64,000 nucleotides of DNA from Acanthaster planci (Eukaryota > Echinodermata > Asteroidea > Valvatida > Acanthasteridae). Where the stretch lies: assembly GCF_001949145.1 (NCBI RefSeq), contig NW_019091386.1, forward strand, positions 1,120,915-1,184,914, read 5' to 3'. The notes beneath the pieces are model-generated. The model saw only the letters and a program-made list of their open reading frames with translations. It did no database searches and was not told the origin of the DNA. Positions within the stretch are counted from its first letter, which is position 1. Each line of letters begins with the position of its first letter. A program made the position numbers and the translations under genes. Positions 45,401-55,721 of the stretch are shown piece by piece.

Positions 45401-48400
45401 AATATCCACTGCATGTTTCCTGGAGTCGGTAGGGAGAAATGCATTTGGAGGTTTCATCAAATCAAACACGGCCAAAAAACAAACAAAAGGGGGAAAAAAG
45501 TTGTTACGACTAAACTTTCTTATTCAATCCAGCGGCGCATCCAACAAAACCTGATAATTGTCTCTTATTGCGTACGGTTGCGACAATAAACAAAGCCGGG
45601 TAATGTTCATAAAGTTTCGTTGGCGGGTGTGGACTTTTTCCCATTCTGATGCACTCCAATTCCATGTAAGAAAAAAAAAATTGATGAAGGAAAGGACTCA
45701 ATATTGACTGTGACCACAGACAGAACCTGCCGAGGAGATGCATTTCATCAAGTCTCATTGCCTCATGGCCTTCAGAGATATGGAGCGTGCTGTGCCTCGT
45801 TTAATCACCCAACACGGTGAAGGCCTTCTGCATTTACAGATTTCTGATTTCTGGCCAATTAGTGGTGGATCTCAGTGCCTCAGCACGGCATTTGTTGAAC
45901 CACAGTCTCTGCTTGCTCTCGGAGGAAACTGCTAGGACGAATTGATGCTTACGACACCACATAATCAACAGCAGAGGTACATGTATTTGCGAGTACTGAC
46001 AAGCTGAGAGTGTCAAGAGTCCAGTTGTCAACATGTCAATCATGCAGCACCAGCACGCACTCTTGTCTGTTGGCACAAGTCGATTCCTCCTTGTTGTCCT
46101 CATCTCAACATGGCTAGTTTTGCACGTGAAGCCAGACACCAGTCCTGCACTTCTGGACGCGACGCATGACCATGTCAACCGCCGCATGAGAGGCCGCATG
46201 AGAGTGGCAGTTATGAATTCATATCTCGACTGTGCCCAGCACTGCTCGGCTGACCCGACCTGCGCCTCGTTCAACTATGTGGGCTGCGGGGGCTTGTGCC
46301 AGCTGAACAGTGTCCCTCGCAACCAAAGCTGCAAACAACTCCTGGAAGACGGTTACAATCGGAGCGGTGTCTACACCATCTATCCTGACACCCTTGATGG
46401 CAGCCTGCAGGTCTACTGCGATCAAAGTGACAACGGCGGAGGGTGGATCGTCTTTCAGCGACGTCAGGATGGCACGGAGGACTTCTACCGTGACTGGGAT
46501 CAATACCGCAGGGGCTTTGGCAACCTGACCGGCGAGTTCTGGCTGGGCAACGACTACCTCCGCAGCCTGACCGAAACCACCGGGAAGTGGACACTGCAAG
46601 TCGACTTGGAGGACGTTGAGGGGCAGAATCGTAGGGCTGCCTACAGTAGGTTCAAAGTCTCAGGCAACAAGTACGTTCTCGACTTCGGAGCCTACCACGG
46701 GGATGCCGGGGACGCACTGTGGGAACACAGAAACATGCCCTTCACGACCAAAGATAATGACAATGACGTAAAGGTAGACGAAAACTGCGCCCAGACAAAC
46801 GAAGGGGCTTGGTGGTTTAAAAGCTGCCTCTGGTCACATCTGAATGGCAGGTACATCCCCTCTGGCAGGCCCCCTATTGATGGGGAGGGTATCCAATGGG
46901 GCACTTTTCAGGTGTGGACTCACTCCGATTCCCTAATAAAGTGTAGCATGAAAATCCGTGAAAATTGATATGACAGGCACTCCAATCAAATGAGGTGTGC
47001 ACACCGTACTTTTGGGGGGAGGTTCCATTTTTCTCCCCCCAAAAAACTTTTTGGAAGTTTTTAATCACCTCCTGAAATGGCAAAGTACAGGTGTTCCTTG
47101 CGGCTGGGTAGCGCTGCTCGGTTATTCACTCTTCACATTACCTACTTTAAGTGTCCATGTTAATGCACAATGACATCGCACAATGACATACATGTACATA
47201 TGTAGAGATTCTTCTATTGTGACTTTTTCTACGCATAAACTATACGTGAAAATATTCTCGGTGGCCATATTGGCTTTGTGAAGAATTGCAAATCTGTTGT
47301 TTTTATGAGTTTCAGTCTGTTCAAAGCTTTTTGACATTAGCCTGCAGAGGCTAATTCAATTATTTTTAAAACGAATGTAAATATATAACACACAAACAGT
47401 ATGACCACAGAGTGAGGCTTGCAGTAAACACTTTGGAAAGCACTCTACCGTTCCATGTACTAAAAAAAGGGACGAGCATTAACCCCTCCTCACCGGGAAG
47501 CGGTAAGAGCGCCGTAAAAATTGAGATCCCTCAGCCCGTTTTTCAGCTATTTTTCGCGGCTCACGCTCGAGCGAACACGGTGAAAGAAGGCATGCCCTGG
47601 CTCTTGTATATATGGTGATTGGCCTTTGTGTGTTGCCAAAAAATGAAAAGGCTGAATTTGCATCATAATCACCAGCTTCACAATAGTCCCCACTTTGAAA
47701 AGAGGCAACGGGAATGTGGAAGGGTGAGAAGAGCTTTTTCACCGTGTGAATCAAAGCGTACAGAGCACGCAGGGCCTCAAACAGAGAATTTGCGGTTTGG
47801 CAGGTGGCCTTCGTGGCCAAGCGAGGCTGGAATTCTTGGAGTCAGCTTTCAGAAAAAAGTCCAAGCGTCAAGGGATAAATGAGCATGTAAACTTTGTGTT
47901 TGTCCATCTTTTTTGGGGGGGTGCTGGCTGGAGGCAGAGCTGCTGTTCTACAGTGGCCAGAAATGGCCACCATTTCTTATAATTACAAAAAAAAATATGA
48001 ACGCTTAAAAAAAATCACAACATCTCACCCTGTCAAACTTTGGGACACACACTGGGTGCAAAGTGGTTACTGAAATCTTTGCCACGTGCTCTTTGTGTCA
48101 AAAAGAGAGGGAAATGCTTCAGTGTAACCTTAGAGGAGTGGTTTGTAATGGTATAAAAAGTTATAAGTACAGCATTCTTGAATATGGTCTTGCCAGCAAG
48201 TGGACTGTACCTGAATATGGTATTCATGTAGTGTACATGTAAATAAAACACCATCTCTGAGGTTTCTGATAACTTAATTTGGAACTATTTAAAAAATTTT
48301 AATCTTTGATAATTGATCGGATATTCAGCACAGCCCTTTGAACTAGGGCTGTGCCGAATATCCGATCAGCTATCAAAGATTTAAATATTATTTTCCAAAT

Positions 48401-50110
48401 TAGAATATTCAAATGCAAATTTCATGAAAAAGAAAGGGAGAATTTTCTTTTGTTTGCAATGATAAAAATTTCCTATGTGGAGGCTTTTTTCTAGGAGATT
48501 CAAATGAAAAGCGACAAATCTTACAATGATTCAAAAAGTAAATTACTCATTTAACAAATTTAAAAGGAATAGAAATTTAGAATAGAATAGAAACAGGGCA
48601 GGGAGTATTGTTCATCTCTTAAATTTTGCAAAATCGTGGCTGGAGATACTCCTAGACGTGAGAAGCTATTATAGTGATTATGAACAATCGTGTGTGCTTT
48701 TGCAACTGATTTTGTATATAGTTTGTTCATCAACACTCTGCCGGTCGGTACGACTGAACTGATTTAGATATTTGATCAAATTGAAGGTCTAATATTCGAA
48801 CTGTGAATTATTCGAATTGACTCACTTCTATTTTGAATAAACAGCTGACCTAACCATGACATGTCCACAGACTAGAGACATGCAATGTTGTAAAGCCCGT
48901 AACAGTCACACAAAAGTTTTACTATTTTGGAACAATTCTATATTCTCCACCCCCTTTTGGAGGTCATTGTGCATTTCTGTGTTCAGCGAGTTGCTGAATG
49001 CATTCCCCAATGATCTGAATCGCCATCATCCCAGAGAAAGTCAACATTTTCATTCTTCCGAAGAGATGGTCTCAACGACTGGATGCACAATACATACCTC
49101 CTTATCAGCGAGGCTCTTGGAAGCAGACAGGATACAATGAAGACATGGAAACCCAGGAAGATACGTAGTACTGTCAGGATCAACCCCAGGGGCATGTAGA
49201 CCAGAAGCAGAACCCCAGCGAGACTGCCCCCTGTCAGCCTAGAAATGGTACCGGTAGACAGAAACTAACACAGAGTGTGAGAGCGCAGGGCCCAATTTCA
49301 CGGCGCTGCTTACCGCAAGCGAAAAATCGGTGCTTACCGCAGCAGAAAATTCTGTGCTTACGGCAAACATATTTCGCAGGATAGCGAGGAATTTGGGCTT
49401 ATGCGCCTGCGTACATCCCGCAATTAAGGATTCTGTGCTTAAAGGGTTAGCGCAGAATTTTTCTGCTAGTGTGGTTAGCGCAGAATGGAGATTGTAAGCG
49501 CGGAATTCTGTGGTAAGCAGCGCCATGAAATTGGGCCCAGATGTCATACATACATTATGCTGACGTAACTTCATGACAGTACTCTTTCAATTCTGGATAA
49601 TCCCCTTGAAATACACCTTCTTCCTGTAAATAGCAATCTTCTCGAGACAGGGTTCATGGTGTCAAGACCCCCCCAAAAAAATTCAAAGACTTTTAATGTC
49701 TTTCACAGGCCATTTTCAAAGACGTGATTCGCAGATTTGCGGGCTTAACATCAAATATTGAAACGTGTCGTGAAAAGGCAACACAATCATGAAATACCGA
49801 TACAAGACGTAAAAGACAAAAATTTAATGACTTTTGATGACTTCATGAATATGAACATTATTCAAGATATACAATTGGTGTGTGCATTCGAAAATTACAA
49901 AACGATGGACAATGAACACATCTGGACATTTAGAACCAAATTTGACAAATTGCCAAAAGGAGAGGTTTACAAATTGGTACAAAAAACTTAAAAACTTGGG
50001 CGAAACTTTCAAAATGGGTTTTAACCACTGGGGGGGGGGAAATATAACCAAAAGCAATCTTATCATCCTCACCTTTCTGAGCTGAACAGCTCAGAGATGT
50101 CTGTGTTCAT
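36455..50110 (-). CDS. AUP1: AUP1, lipid-droplet / ERAD membrane factor
   Basis: Ten exons in phase, 436 residues: 50110-50073, 49223-49098, 40338-40188, 39879-39695, 38913-38761, 38398-38238, 38114-37896, 37346-37204, 36807-36710, 36491-36455. AUP1 sits as a hairpin in the ER and lipid-droplet membrane and recruits the E2 enzyme UBE2G2 for ER-associated degradation. Visible: N-terminal hydrophobic hairpin (about residues 15-48, LAGVLLLVYMPLGLILTVL onward); acyltransferase-like domain with HX4D motif HVSVFD at 88-93; SSWPF-like block STWPFDLGEAVQPVVLKV; a proline/threonine-rich linker (about 272-310); CUE domain (QVKEVLPYVSEAAVRRDL then TNCIDTTITNILEG, about 320-362); and a C-terminal UBE2G2-binding region (KSSNARQLSYKERKEALF, about 402-420). 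The 38-bp first exon MNTDISELFSSE is supported by phase and a good donor. Intron 2 (8.8 kb) hosts two opposite-strand PAN/fibrinogen genes. Confidence 0.95.
37441..37683. mobile_element. MITE, family A/B (AUP1 intron 7)
   Basis: Terminal inverted repeats of about 40 bp: left GGGGCCACTTTCAAAGAGCTGCTTAAGC (split), right ending GCTGAAGCAGCTCTATGAAATTGGCACC (split), whose complement reads GGTGCCAATTTCATAGAGCT. Subterminal GGTTACCAGC and GCTGGTAACC also pair. About 243 bp, no coding capacity. Confidence 0.85.
37781..37853 (-). repeat. tRNA-Thr(CGT)-like SINE head
   Basis: Read on the minus strand the sequence has an A-box-like GTGGCTCAGTAATTGGG, an anticodon-arm-like GACTCGTAATC and a B-box GGTTCTGATCC, in tRNA order and spacing. 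The T-arm stem and the acceptor stem are imperfect, and it sits among other repeats in AUP1 intron 7, so a tRNA-derived SINE is more likely than a functional tRNA. Confidence 0.6.
39026..39139. repeat. 41-nt-arm palindrome with 32-nt loop
   Basis: Left arm 39026-39066 and right arm 39099-39139 are inverted copies with one mismatch by eye (core CTCACAAACCCTTTGGAAG). The loop contains a third, direct copy of the core with two changes (CTCACAAACTCTTTGGAAG). Located in AUP1 intron 4, abutting a tRNA-like SINE. Confidence 0.9.
39140..39214 (-). repeat. tRNA-derived SINE-like element
   Basis: On the minus strand GCTCAGCAGTGAAGTGCTAA (A-box-like, serine/leucine-type D-arm) is followed by an anticodon-arm-like stretch and GTGGGTTCAAATCTCAC, a good B-box and T-arm. 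The 41-nt palindrome arm follows directly as its 3' body. Confidence 0.5.
43408..43632. mobile_element. Mariner/Tc1-type MITE
   Basis: Ends ACTCAAAAAAAGTTAAGGAC and, inverted, GTCCTTAACTTTTTTTTAGT; the inverted repeats run about 28 bp and include AAAGTGGTCCTTAAC. About 225 bp, no transposase. AGTTAAGGACCAC ends with A/T-rich termini are typical of mariner-derived MITEs; the TA duplication is plausible but not certain. Confidence 0.85.
44160..44822 (+). pseudogene. Decayed PAN-fibrinogen gene, sister of the 46-kb gene
   Basis: From the ATG at 44160 a 123-residue frame encodes a signal-anchor-like hydrophobic stretch (LLPVLLFVASLIARVRL) and a PAN/apple-like domain (CAAHCLAHQACVSFNYLQG then GLCQL), ending in TAA after AYYDSS at 44531. 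The same frame stays open for about 40 Ser/Asn/Tyr-rich codons after that stop. A fibrinogen-domain remnant follows at about 44704-44815: AYCTQTDD in one frame, then WSVFQDGMEDVYRDWDRYRAG in another, so a frameshift and a small deletion (two missing residues after VFQ) separate them; the rest of the fibrinogen domain is absent. The intact paralogue at 46033 shows the ancestral layout. The 123-residue secreted PAN protein could still be expressed on its own; hence 'pseudogene' applies to the fibrinogen part. Confidence 0.75.
46033..46968 (+). CDS. Secreted PAN/apple plus fibrinogen-domain (FReD) lectin-like protein
   Basis: Single exon, 311 residues. A signal peptide or signal anchor (about 15-35, FLLVVLISTWLVLHV) precedes a PAN/apple-like domain (about 55-105; CAQHCSADPTCASFNYVG and GLCQL) and a complete fibrinogen-related domain (about 105-309): DGSLQVYCDQ, GGGWIVFQRRQDGTEDFYR, GFGNLTGEFWLGNDYLRSLT, a DNDND acidic loop at the usual calcium-site position, then CAQTNEGAWWFKSC, SLIKCSMKIREN at the C-terminus. 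FReD proteins bind acetylated sugars or act as ligands and are expanded in invertebrate immunity; binding specificity here is unknown. It lies in AUP1 intron 2 on the opposite strand, 1.5 kb from its decayed sister copy. Single-exon structure and clustering suggest retroposition followed by tandem duplication, or an old intronless family; the sequence does not decide. Confidence 0.93.
   Translation: MSIMQHQHALLSVGTSRFLLVVLISTWLVLHVKPDTSPALLDATHDHVNRRMRGRMRVAVMNSYLDCAQHCSADPTCASFNYVGCGGLCQLNSVPRNQSCKQLLEDGYNRSGVYTIYPDTLDGSLQVYCDQSDNGGGWIVFQRRQDGTEDFYRDWDQYRRGFGNLTGEFWLGNDYLRSLTETTGKWTLQVDLEDVEGQNRRAAYSRFKVSGNKYVLDFGAYHGDAGDALWEHRNMPFTTKDNDNDVKVDENCAQTNEGAWWFKSCLWSHLNGRYIPSGRPPIDGEGIQWGTFQVWTHSDSLIKCSMKIREN
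48272..48405. repeat. Head-to-head palindrome of two family E ends
   Basis: Two copies of AGGGCTGTGCYGAATATCCG face each other across a 7-bp spacer (TTGAACT, 48338-48344). Homology continues outward on both sides (TATCAAAGATT, CCAAATTA) for about 60 bp with increasing divergence. Confidence 0.85.
48345..48826 (+). mobile_element. AT-rich interspersed element, family E (copy 2)
   Basis: Starts AGGGCTGTGCCGAATATCCG and ends AATTATTCGAATTGACTCAC. Interior words (GGCTGGAGATACTCCTAG, GATTTTGTATATAGTTTGTTC split, TGCCGGTCGGTACGA) match the element at 27130-27605 in reverse complement, so both are copies of one family of about 480 bp. No coding capacity. Confidence 0.8.
49288..49538. mobile_element. 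MITE, family A/B (AUP1 intron 1)
   Basis: 251 bp with terminal inverted repeats GGGCCCAATTTCACGGCGCT and, inverted, AGCGCCATGAAATTGGGCCC. The ends share GCCCAATTTCA..GCTGCTTA with the element at 37441-37683, so they belong to one superfamily. Internal words GTGCTTACCGC, AGAATTCTGTG recur in both orientations. Confidence 0.92.
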
Positions 50111-53100
50111 GTTTCTTCTTTTTATCAATGTCTTGCGACGTACTTCTTCGGGAACTGTGTTACAGCAGAGGAACATCACAGACATTTTAAAAAATAGGCA
50201 TGTACTTCTCGAACTCAAAGGACATTGTTCCTCGATAAATTTTTAAAAAACACCTGTTGTGGATTATCATATCCGGTAAACTTAGAATTTTTATCACCAA
50301 TGGGACTACAGTATGCACCGATAGTTGCATACACACTGTAGGCCTAGTATAAGCCCCTACAATTTTAATTCCTCCCTGACCTGGCCTGGCCTACCGGTAG
50401 CTAGCCTAAGCCTGTTCCTATAAGGGATATGCATAAATGAGTGAGGGCAAAATTTAACACAACAACCACTGATTTGAAATTAATTGCCGTAAAATGATTC
50501 GATGAAAATCATTGAAAAATTAATTACCACAAACTGCGGTGATGAAGAAAGGCTTAGGAATGTTAGGCTTACCAAGTACAGGTACTTGTGTTTCATTCAC
50601 CTCCCGGCCATGCTGGCTGAAACATTGCTTAAAATTAAAGCATTGCTATTGACAGTATTGCCATATTGGCCAGAAAAAACTTAAATATTGACAGGGCTAA
50701 TTAACTGCACAAATTAAACTGCAGCTAGGCTCAGCTACCAGTCCGGCATGTCCGGAACAAGTCATGCCACTCCAGGTTTGACCACACTGATGTCAGCCAT
50801 TATTAGACCCGTAAACAGGACCCCTCTGTCGATACTGGTGGAGGACTACACAAAGGGCCAGGCCAGGCCTGGCCTTGTTTACGTTACGCATGTTACGTGT
50901 CCAGTCAGACCATGGAGGAACGAGAGGACAGACTGAGTGATTCTGAATCTGAAAATCTAAAATGTCCGACATTTGGCGTATAGGCCTACAGCTGAAATGG
51001 CTGAACTAAACAACAGTGACTAAGCTAAGGCAATTGTTGCGTCCAAATGTTAGAAAAGCCAGTCAGGAGGCCCTTATTACCCACACTACGGCAGCACAAA
51101 AAAGATGGGCAACCCGAGCTTCACGAATTCAGCTCAGCTACTCACTTTAGTCGAAGGCCTTACCGTTCCTTCCATCCACAAAGTTGCACCCGTTCGACAA
51201 AAATCCACGGCACAGTGTTAGCACGCCCTCTGGAGGGGATAAGTTTTTTAATGTTTTCATAATACGCCCTTTTAAAAAACTAGATTTCGTTCCCACATTG
51301 GATTCTATCTCCCTGTCTAGACCGTAGAGGGGGTATGCACAGTGCATACACACAGTTGCCAGGGTTTCATCATTCATATTTTGATCTCCATGCAAATAAG
51401 GTTCGTCACAGATGACGATGAATTGTGGGGTGGATATAGAACTTGGCGACGCTCGCGCACGAGTGCGTTCATTGGCTGTAAATTCAGACTGCTTTCGAAC
51501 TGTACGTCTCCTCTACGGCCTTAAATAGACAGTGGTCAACAGGTGCCAGTGCCTATGGGTAGACTATCATGGATATGACGTAAGAAGACGTACACTTCTC
51601 CCACTGCCATAAGATCTTTGTTTTGAATTCTAAGCTCTTTCTAAGCGTGATCGTTTCAAGAAATTATTCAATCGGCTTCATGGTATACGGGGTACAGACG
51701 TTCGTATGGCAACTATGACAGCATGCATCGTACACGTGCATCATGTCATTTGGGAGGGTGCTGTTTGGAAAGCAGTGAGTAAAGGGGCAATTATAAAAGT
51801 TCGAGCGACGACTAACTTTAGTTCGACTAACACCATCCAAACGATCCGTGGTTTGGACTATCTAGTCGACCATTTGGGATCAGTTCACAGGGCACATGGA
51901 TAATAATATCATTACGCAGGGAATCACCCGTATCCGATCGTAAGAGGTTTCATTGACCATATACCTTACGTTGCAAGAATCGCAGCCAACGGTGAAATGT
52001 GAGTAACGATGAGATTTCTTTTAAAGGCCAACTAGAGTGTAACTGAATTGCGCATGCGCATTATTTAAAAGTACCTAGTACTTGCCCTTGGAGTAAACAC
52101 CATTTTACCTAAACCAAAAAGCGTGCTCCTATTGTGTCCGCCGGGTCGCAGTCTTGTTTTAATTGGCTGAAACAGCGCCGTCTGGTTCGTGTGCCACAGA
52201 ACCCATAGATTAATCCGTCTAAATTTTCTTTTAAAAAATATTGAGCCGTCTTTTTGAGGGATCATGAAAGGCAGCTGTTTTCATTTCTATTTAATGCTTT
52301 CAAACTGTACGACCTGCAGCTTTCGCGCGCTGTGGAAAAAATACCTGTACAGTTTTGATCAGTTTCGTCTGCCTGGCAGGTGCACCGTTGCCGTTTTGTT
52401 TGAGTACAGAAAGATGATAATTTGTAAAGCCTTCGTGTGAATCCAAACCTGCAGGTGCCCCCAACAACCTTGGGCTCTCTGCGGGAACACACAATTAAGG
52501 TGCCAAAGACATCACTGATGCACATTTCCACCACGGGGTTCGTGAGGCGCCGTAGTAAGCACAGACCTGTAAAACCCCACGGGTCTGTCCAGGTTGGCTG
52601 GACATCTCCTATTTGTTTGTTCGGGCAAGTCTATCACAAATTTTCTGTGAAGGAAGCTGAGGAGTCTAAAAGCATCATGGGTGGTATACAATTATAAGCA
52701 GTATAGTTACTTGGTAGTGTATACCATTGATTTTTTTGTTGTAATTTCACGAGATCGGCTGATTACAGTATATAATATTCACTGCAACTTACATTCCACT
52801 GATTTGTTTTATGTGTGAGTCAACTGCTTTTTGGAAAAATCAAAGAAAACAGAGCAGCATTTTGAGCGATTAAATGAAAAATTTGTAATTTATCTTGCGT
52901 AAAATCTATGAATTACAGGGCGTTTGTAGTAAGCGAACAACATCCGGGGTGGAAAAGAGCCAAGACAGGTTTTCCTTCCCTTAAAAAGGGGCAGATTTCA
53001 ACGGCCAGGAGTTATTAGTGAATTTACCTTGGAATAAGGCACCTCCTCGACAATGTACCATTACGCATTCATGAAAAAAATCATCCAGGAACGCAGTCGA

Positions 53101-54668
53101 CTTGTGTCTGTGACCCTGAAACGAGTAGGCCTATTATAATAAAGCATGTGCGAGTGCGATCGGGCTTAATGGCCGCATCACTTTCACGTCAGTTTACACG
53201 TCAATGAAAATCTTAAAACTCCATTTTAAGTTAACTAACTAATAGTTATAAGCAAAGAGGAAATTGTGTCTTGAAACACAGGAGGTTTAACGAGTGGAAA
53301 CAGCCTTGTACTTTTGTTTAAAACCCTTTCACCCGGCAGCTCGGAAACGGTCACCGTATTTGGACCATACCATTGTGCTCTTGGGGTGATTTTAAATTCA
53401 CGCATTTTCAGCGGTAAGACAATCCTCTCCTTAAATAAAATTAACTTCACGCTGATCCAATTTATTTCCTACTTTGCACCTTATACAGTTTACTATAATT
53501 TCAGTTTATTGGGGAATTTCTGCCGGTATATTTTTTATCTGCTTTTAGGAAAGTTTACCCGTTCATTAATGGAGACTCCCTTAAGATCTGCAAACACTAC
53601 ACACAAGAAAATTGACGCCTGTTGTTGAATGTGTTATGCGAAGTGAAATGAACTCTTAGCCCATTTGAGGTATGGCGGACACAATAGGAGAGCGCTAATG
53701 GGTTTAAGCAAATCTTTTGTGTTTACTCTATAGAGATCTTCTTGGTAACGCTACTTATGATCTCTATGTTTTACTCCAAACTTACTCCAAATGGCGCCCC
53801 CTTTTGCGTCTGCCATGTTTCAAAATAATTATGAGTGTGTGCTACGTGTGCACTTCAAAGCAGCAAGTAACCCACAATGCATTGCAACGCCTGTACGTCT
53901 TTCACAAAACTTTGGCGAAAGGGATTAGCCCAATGCCAGCACCGTAGGGTGGCGGGCCAATAACAATCAATGCAGGTTTTAATTCCGTGCGCAGTTTTCA
54001 AACCAAAACGTCGGGACGCGGCTGAGAAACAGCAAAAGTGATCGAGACTCAAGGCCAGGTGTCCCTTCAACAACAACCAAAGTCCTTCCGCCCGCCTAAA
54101 ATTAAACCAATAATTCTAAAATACACATAATAAGACACAACAAGCACTAATGGTCATAACAAAACAGAGGTCAATTGTAATTCGAGAAGGTAAAAATTGG
54201 TGTGGACATCAAGGAATCTAGCCGGACCAATAACCGGTGTTTTGAAACTTAATATTTATTTCAAGCGTACTACATCCAAGTAAAGTGTATTAAGACGCTG
54301 CTGTCAAGGTTAATGTAAGTGGTCCAAGGCCGGCATGCTTAACGTGTGGGAGGAATGCAAACCACTGAAGTTTACGAACATCAATAATTTTCAAGATGTA
54401 TTTTTGCGTTGGGGAGATGTTAATTTATATAACCAGGTTGATGCCAAATTCGGCTGGTTTAAGGACTCCTGCCGACTGAAATCGTTTAAGTTCAGAGTAG
54501 GCCCTACTCCTACTGCAATTGTGTTCGGTCTGTCATTCGTTTTCTATCATTCATAATGCCACGGGCGGTACGACTGTATGAAAACATGTCGCCACTCGGA
54601 GCGATCAAGAATATGAAGTATATTTTAACATTTATATCGCGTTCAGTGCAGTTTCTAATGTTACTGAT
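50111..54668. other. Intergenic region between AUP1 and the GPCR gene
   Basis: Contains the AUP1 promoter (just right of 50110) and 3' flank of the GPCR gene. A short frame MEEREDRLSDSESENL from an ATG at 50912 on the plus strand has coding-like acidic composition but no good donor or downstream exon. Nothing else is supported in this 4.6 kb. Confidence 0.5.
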
Positions 54669-55721
54669 TTACGTATGGACGATAGCATTAGCGTGGCCAA
54701 GGGCGGCGCCATTCGGATTTCTGGCTGTGAGCACGCAAGGGCATTTGAGGCAGAGAAGTTTAAAAGCCGTCTTCCTGAAATTCTTCGACGTTGCCAGGTA
54801 GATGAAGAAGTTCCACCAGCTGTTGGACAGTGCAAGCCACATGCTTGTGAACTTGAGCGCGCCGGGGAGATCGTCGTTGCTGATGTTAAGGTAGATGTTG
54901 CAGAAAAGGAACGGCATATAGGCCAGGTTGAAGGCGCCGGTGACCACAAACATGGTCCGAATGGCGCGCATGTCAGCGGAGCGCGGACCCTGGATGGCCG
55001 GGGCGGCCTGGGCGGCGATCTGACGGGCGTGCCGCCGACTGATGCGGAACAGCTGCACGTAGATCGAGACAGTCACTACGGACGGTACCGCGATCCAGAT
55101 CGCGCAGACCGTTACTAGATAGGGCAGGATCTCTTGGTTCCCCCACTCGGGCAGGCAGATGCACAACACCTCATCGTAGATGATGAAGTTGCTCTTGACG
55201 GCCAAATAGGTGTTGGCTCCGATGGTGCTCAGCCAAGCCACCGCCAAGGCGACTGCGGCCCGCCGGCGCGTCACCAGGCCGTAGTACCGGAGAGGCCTGG
55301 TGACGGCCGTGTACCGGTCGGCGCTGACGCACAGCAGGCTCAGCACTGATATCATAGCGAAAGAGGTCCCCATCACACCGATGATCCGGCACATGACGTC
55401 CCCGTACAGCCACCGGCCCACGGCAGAAGGCACCACGGAGAACGAGACCAGGACGCCCACGCACAGGTCAGCCAGGGCAAGTGAGGTGGCGAAAATCTTG
55501 GTCATCTCGGCGAACTCCAGGGTCTTCCATGTAATAACAATGCTGATGACGTTAGCGGCGAGGGTGGTGATTGCGTCGAAGATGATGAATACTGTACGAG
55601 CGACAACTATCGCGGCCGACATCCCCACCGCGGTAAGGCGAACTACAGGACGCCTGATTTCCACAGTCATCCACTTAACTCTGCACGCGTGTGCATTAGT
55701 CACTTTGCCGTGTTGCCGCAA
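54669..55721 (-). CDS. Single-exon class A (rhodopsin-type) orphan GPCR
   Basis: 350 residues, seven hydrophobic segments. Landmarks: TM1 with LAANVISIVI, TM2 LALADLCVG, extracellular WLYG, conserved Cys before TM3 (VMCRIIG), TM3 end ADRYTAV (DRY motif intact) followed by PLRYYGL, a second Cys-bearing extracellular loop (EVLCICLPEW), a basic third intracellular loop (RISRRHARQ), TM6 GAFNLAYMPFL, TM7 NSWWNFFIY and helix-8-like NFRKTAFKLLCLKCPC with possible palmitoylation cysteines. The layout resembles amine/octopamine/melatonin-like receptors, but residue 3.32 counts to Gly instead of Asp, so a classical amine ligand is unlikely. Odd: TM6 lacks the usual Trp before Pro, and TM7 has NFFIY instead of NPxxY. 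Ligand unknown. The start Met is the first in frame; the later Met of MTVEIRR is an alternative. Confidence 0.93.
   Translation of the reverse strand: MRQHGKVTNAHACRVKWMTVEIRRPVVRLTAVGMSAAIVVARTVFIIFDAITTLAANVISIVITWKTLEFAEMTKIFATSLALADLCVGVLVSFSVVPSAVGRWLYGDVMCRIIGVMGTSFAMISVLSLLCVSADRYTAVTRPLRYYGLVTRRRAAVALAVAWLSTIGANTYLAVKSNFIIYDEVLCICLPEWGNQEILPYLVTVCAIWIAVPSVVTVSIYVQLFRISRRHARQIAAQAAPAIQGPRSADMRAIRTMFVVTGAFNLAYMPFLFCNIYLNISNDDLPGALKFTSMWLALSNSWWNFFIYLATSKNFRKTAFKLLCLKCPCVLTARNPNGAALGHANAIVHT

Larger units (their letters stand above)
40339..49097. other. AUP1 intron 2 (8.8 kb), with nested genes and repeats
   Basis: Apart from the two plus-strand PAN/fibrinogen loci, a mariner-like MITE at 43408-43632 and family E elements at 48.3-48.8 kb, the intron holds AT-rich sequence with no supported exon. 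The acceptor at 40339 and donor at 49097 give correct phase (ATAAGGAG joined to GGTCATT, I-R-R-V-I). Confidence 0.6.

Noticed and set aside
50912-50980. Short acidic plus-strand frame as a new first exon
   Set aside because: Good start context but no donor, no following exon and only 23 codons; unsupported.
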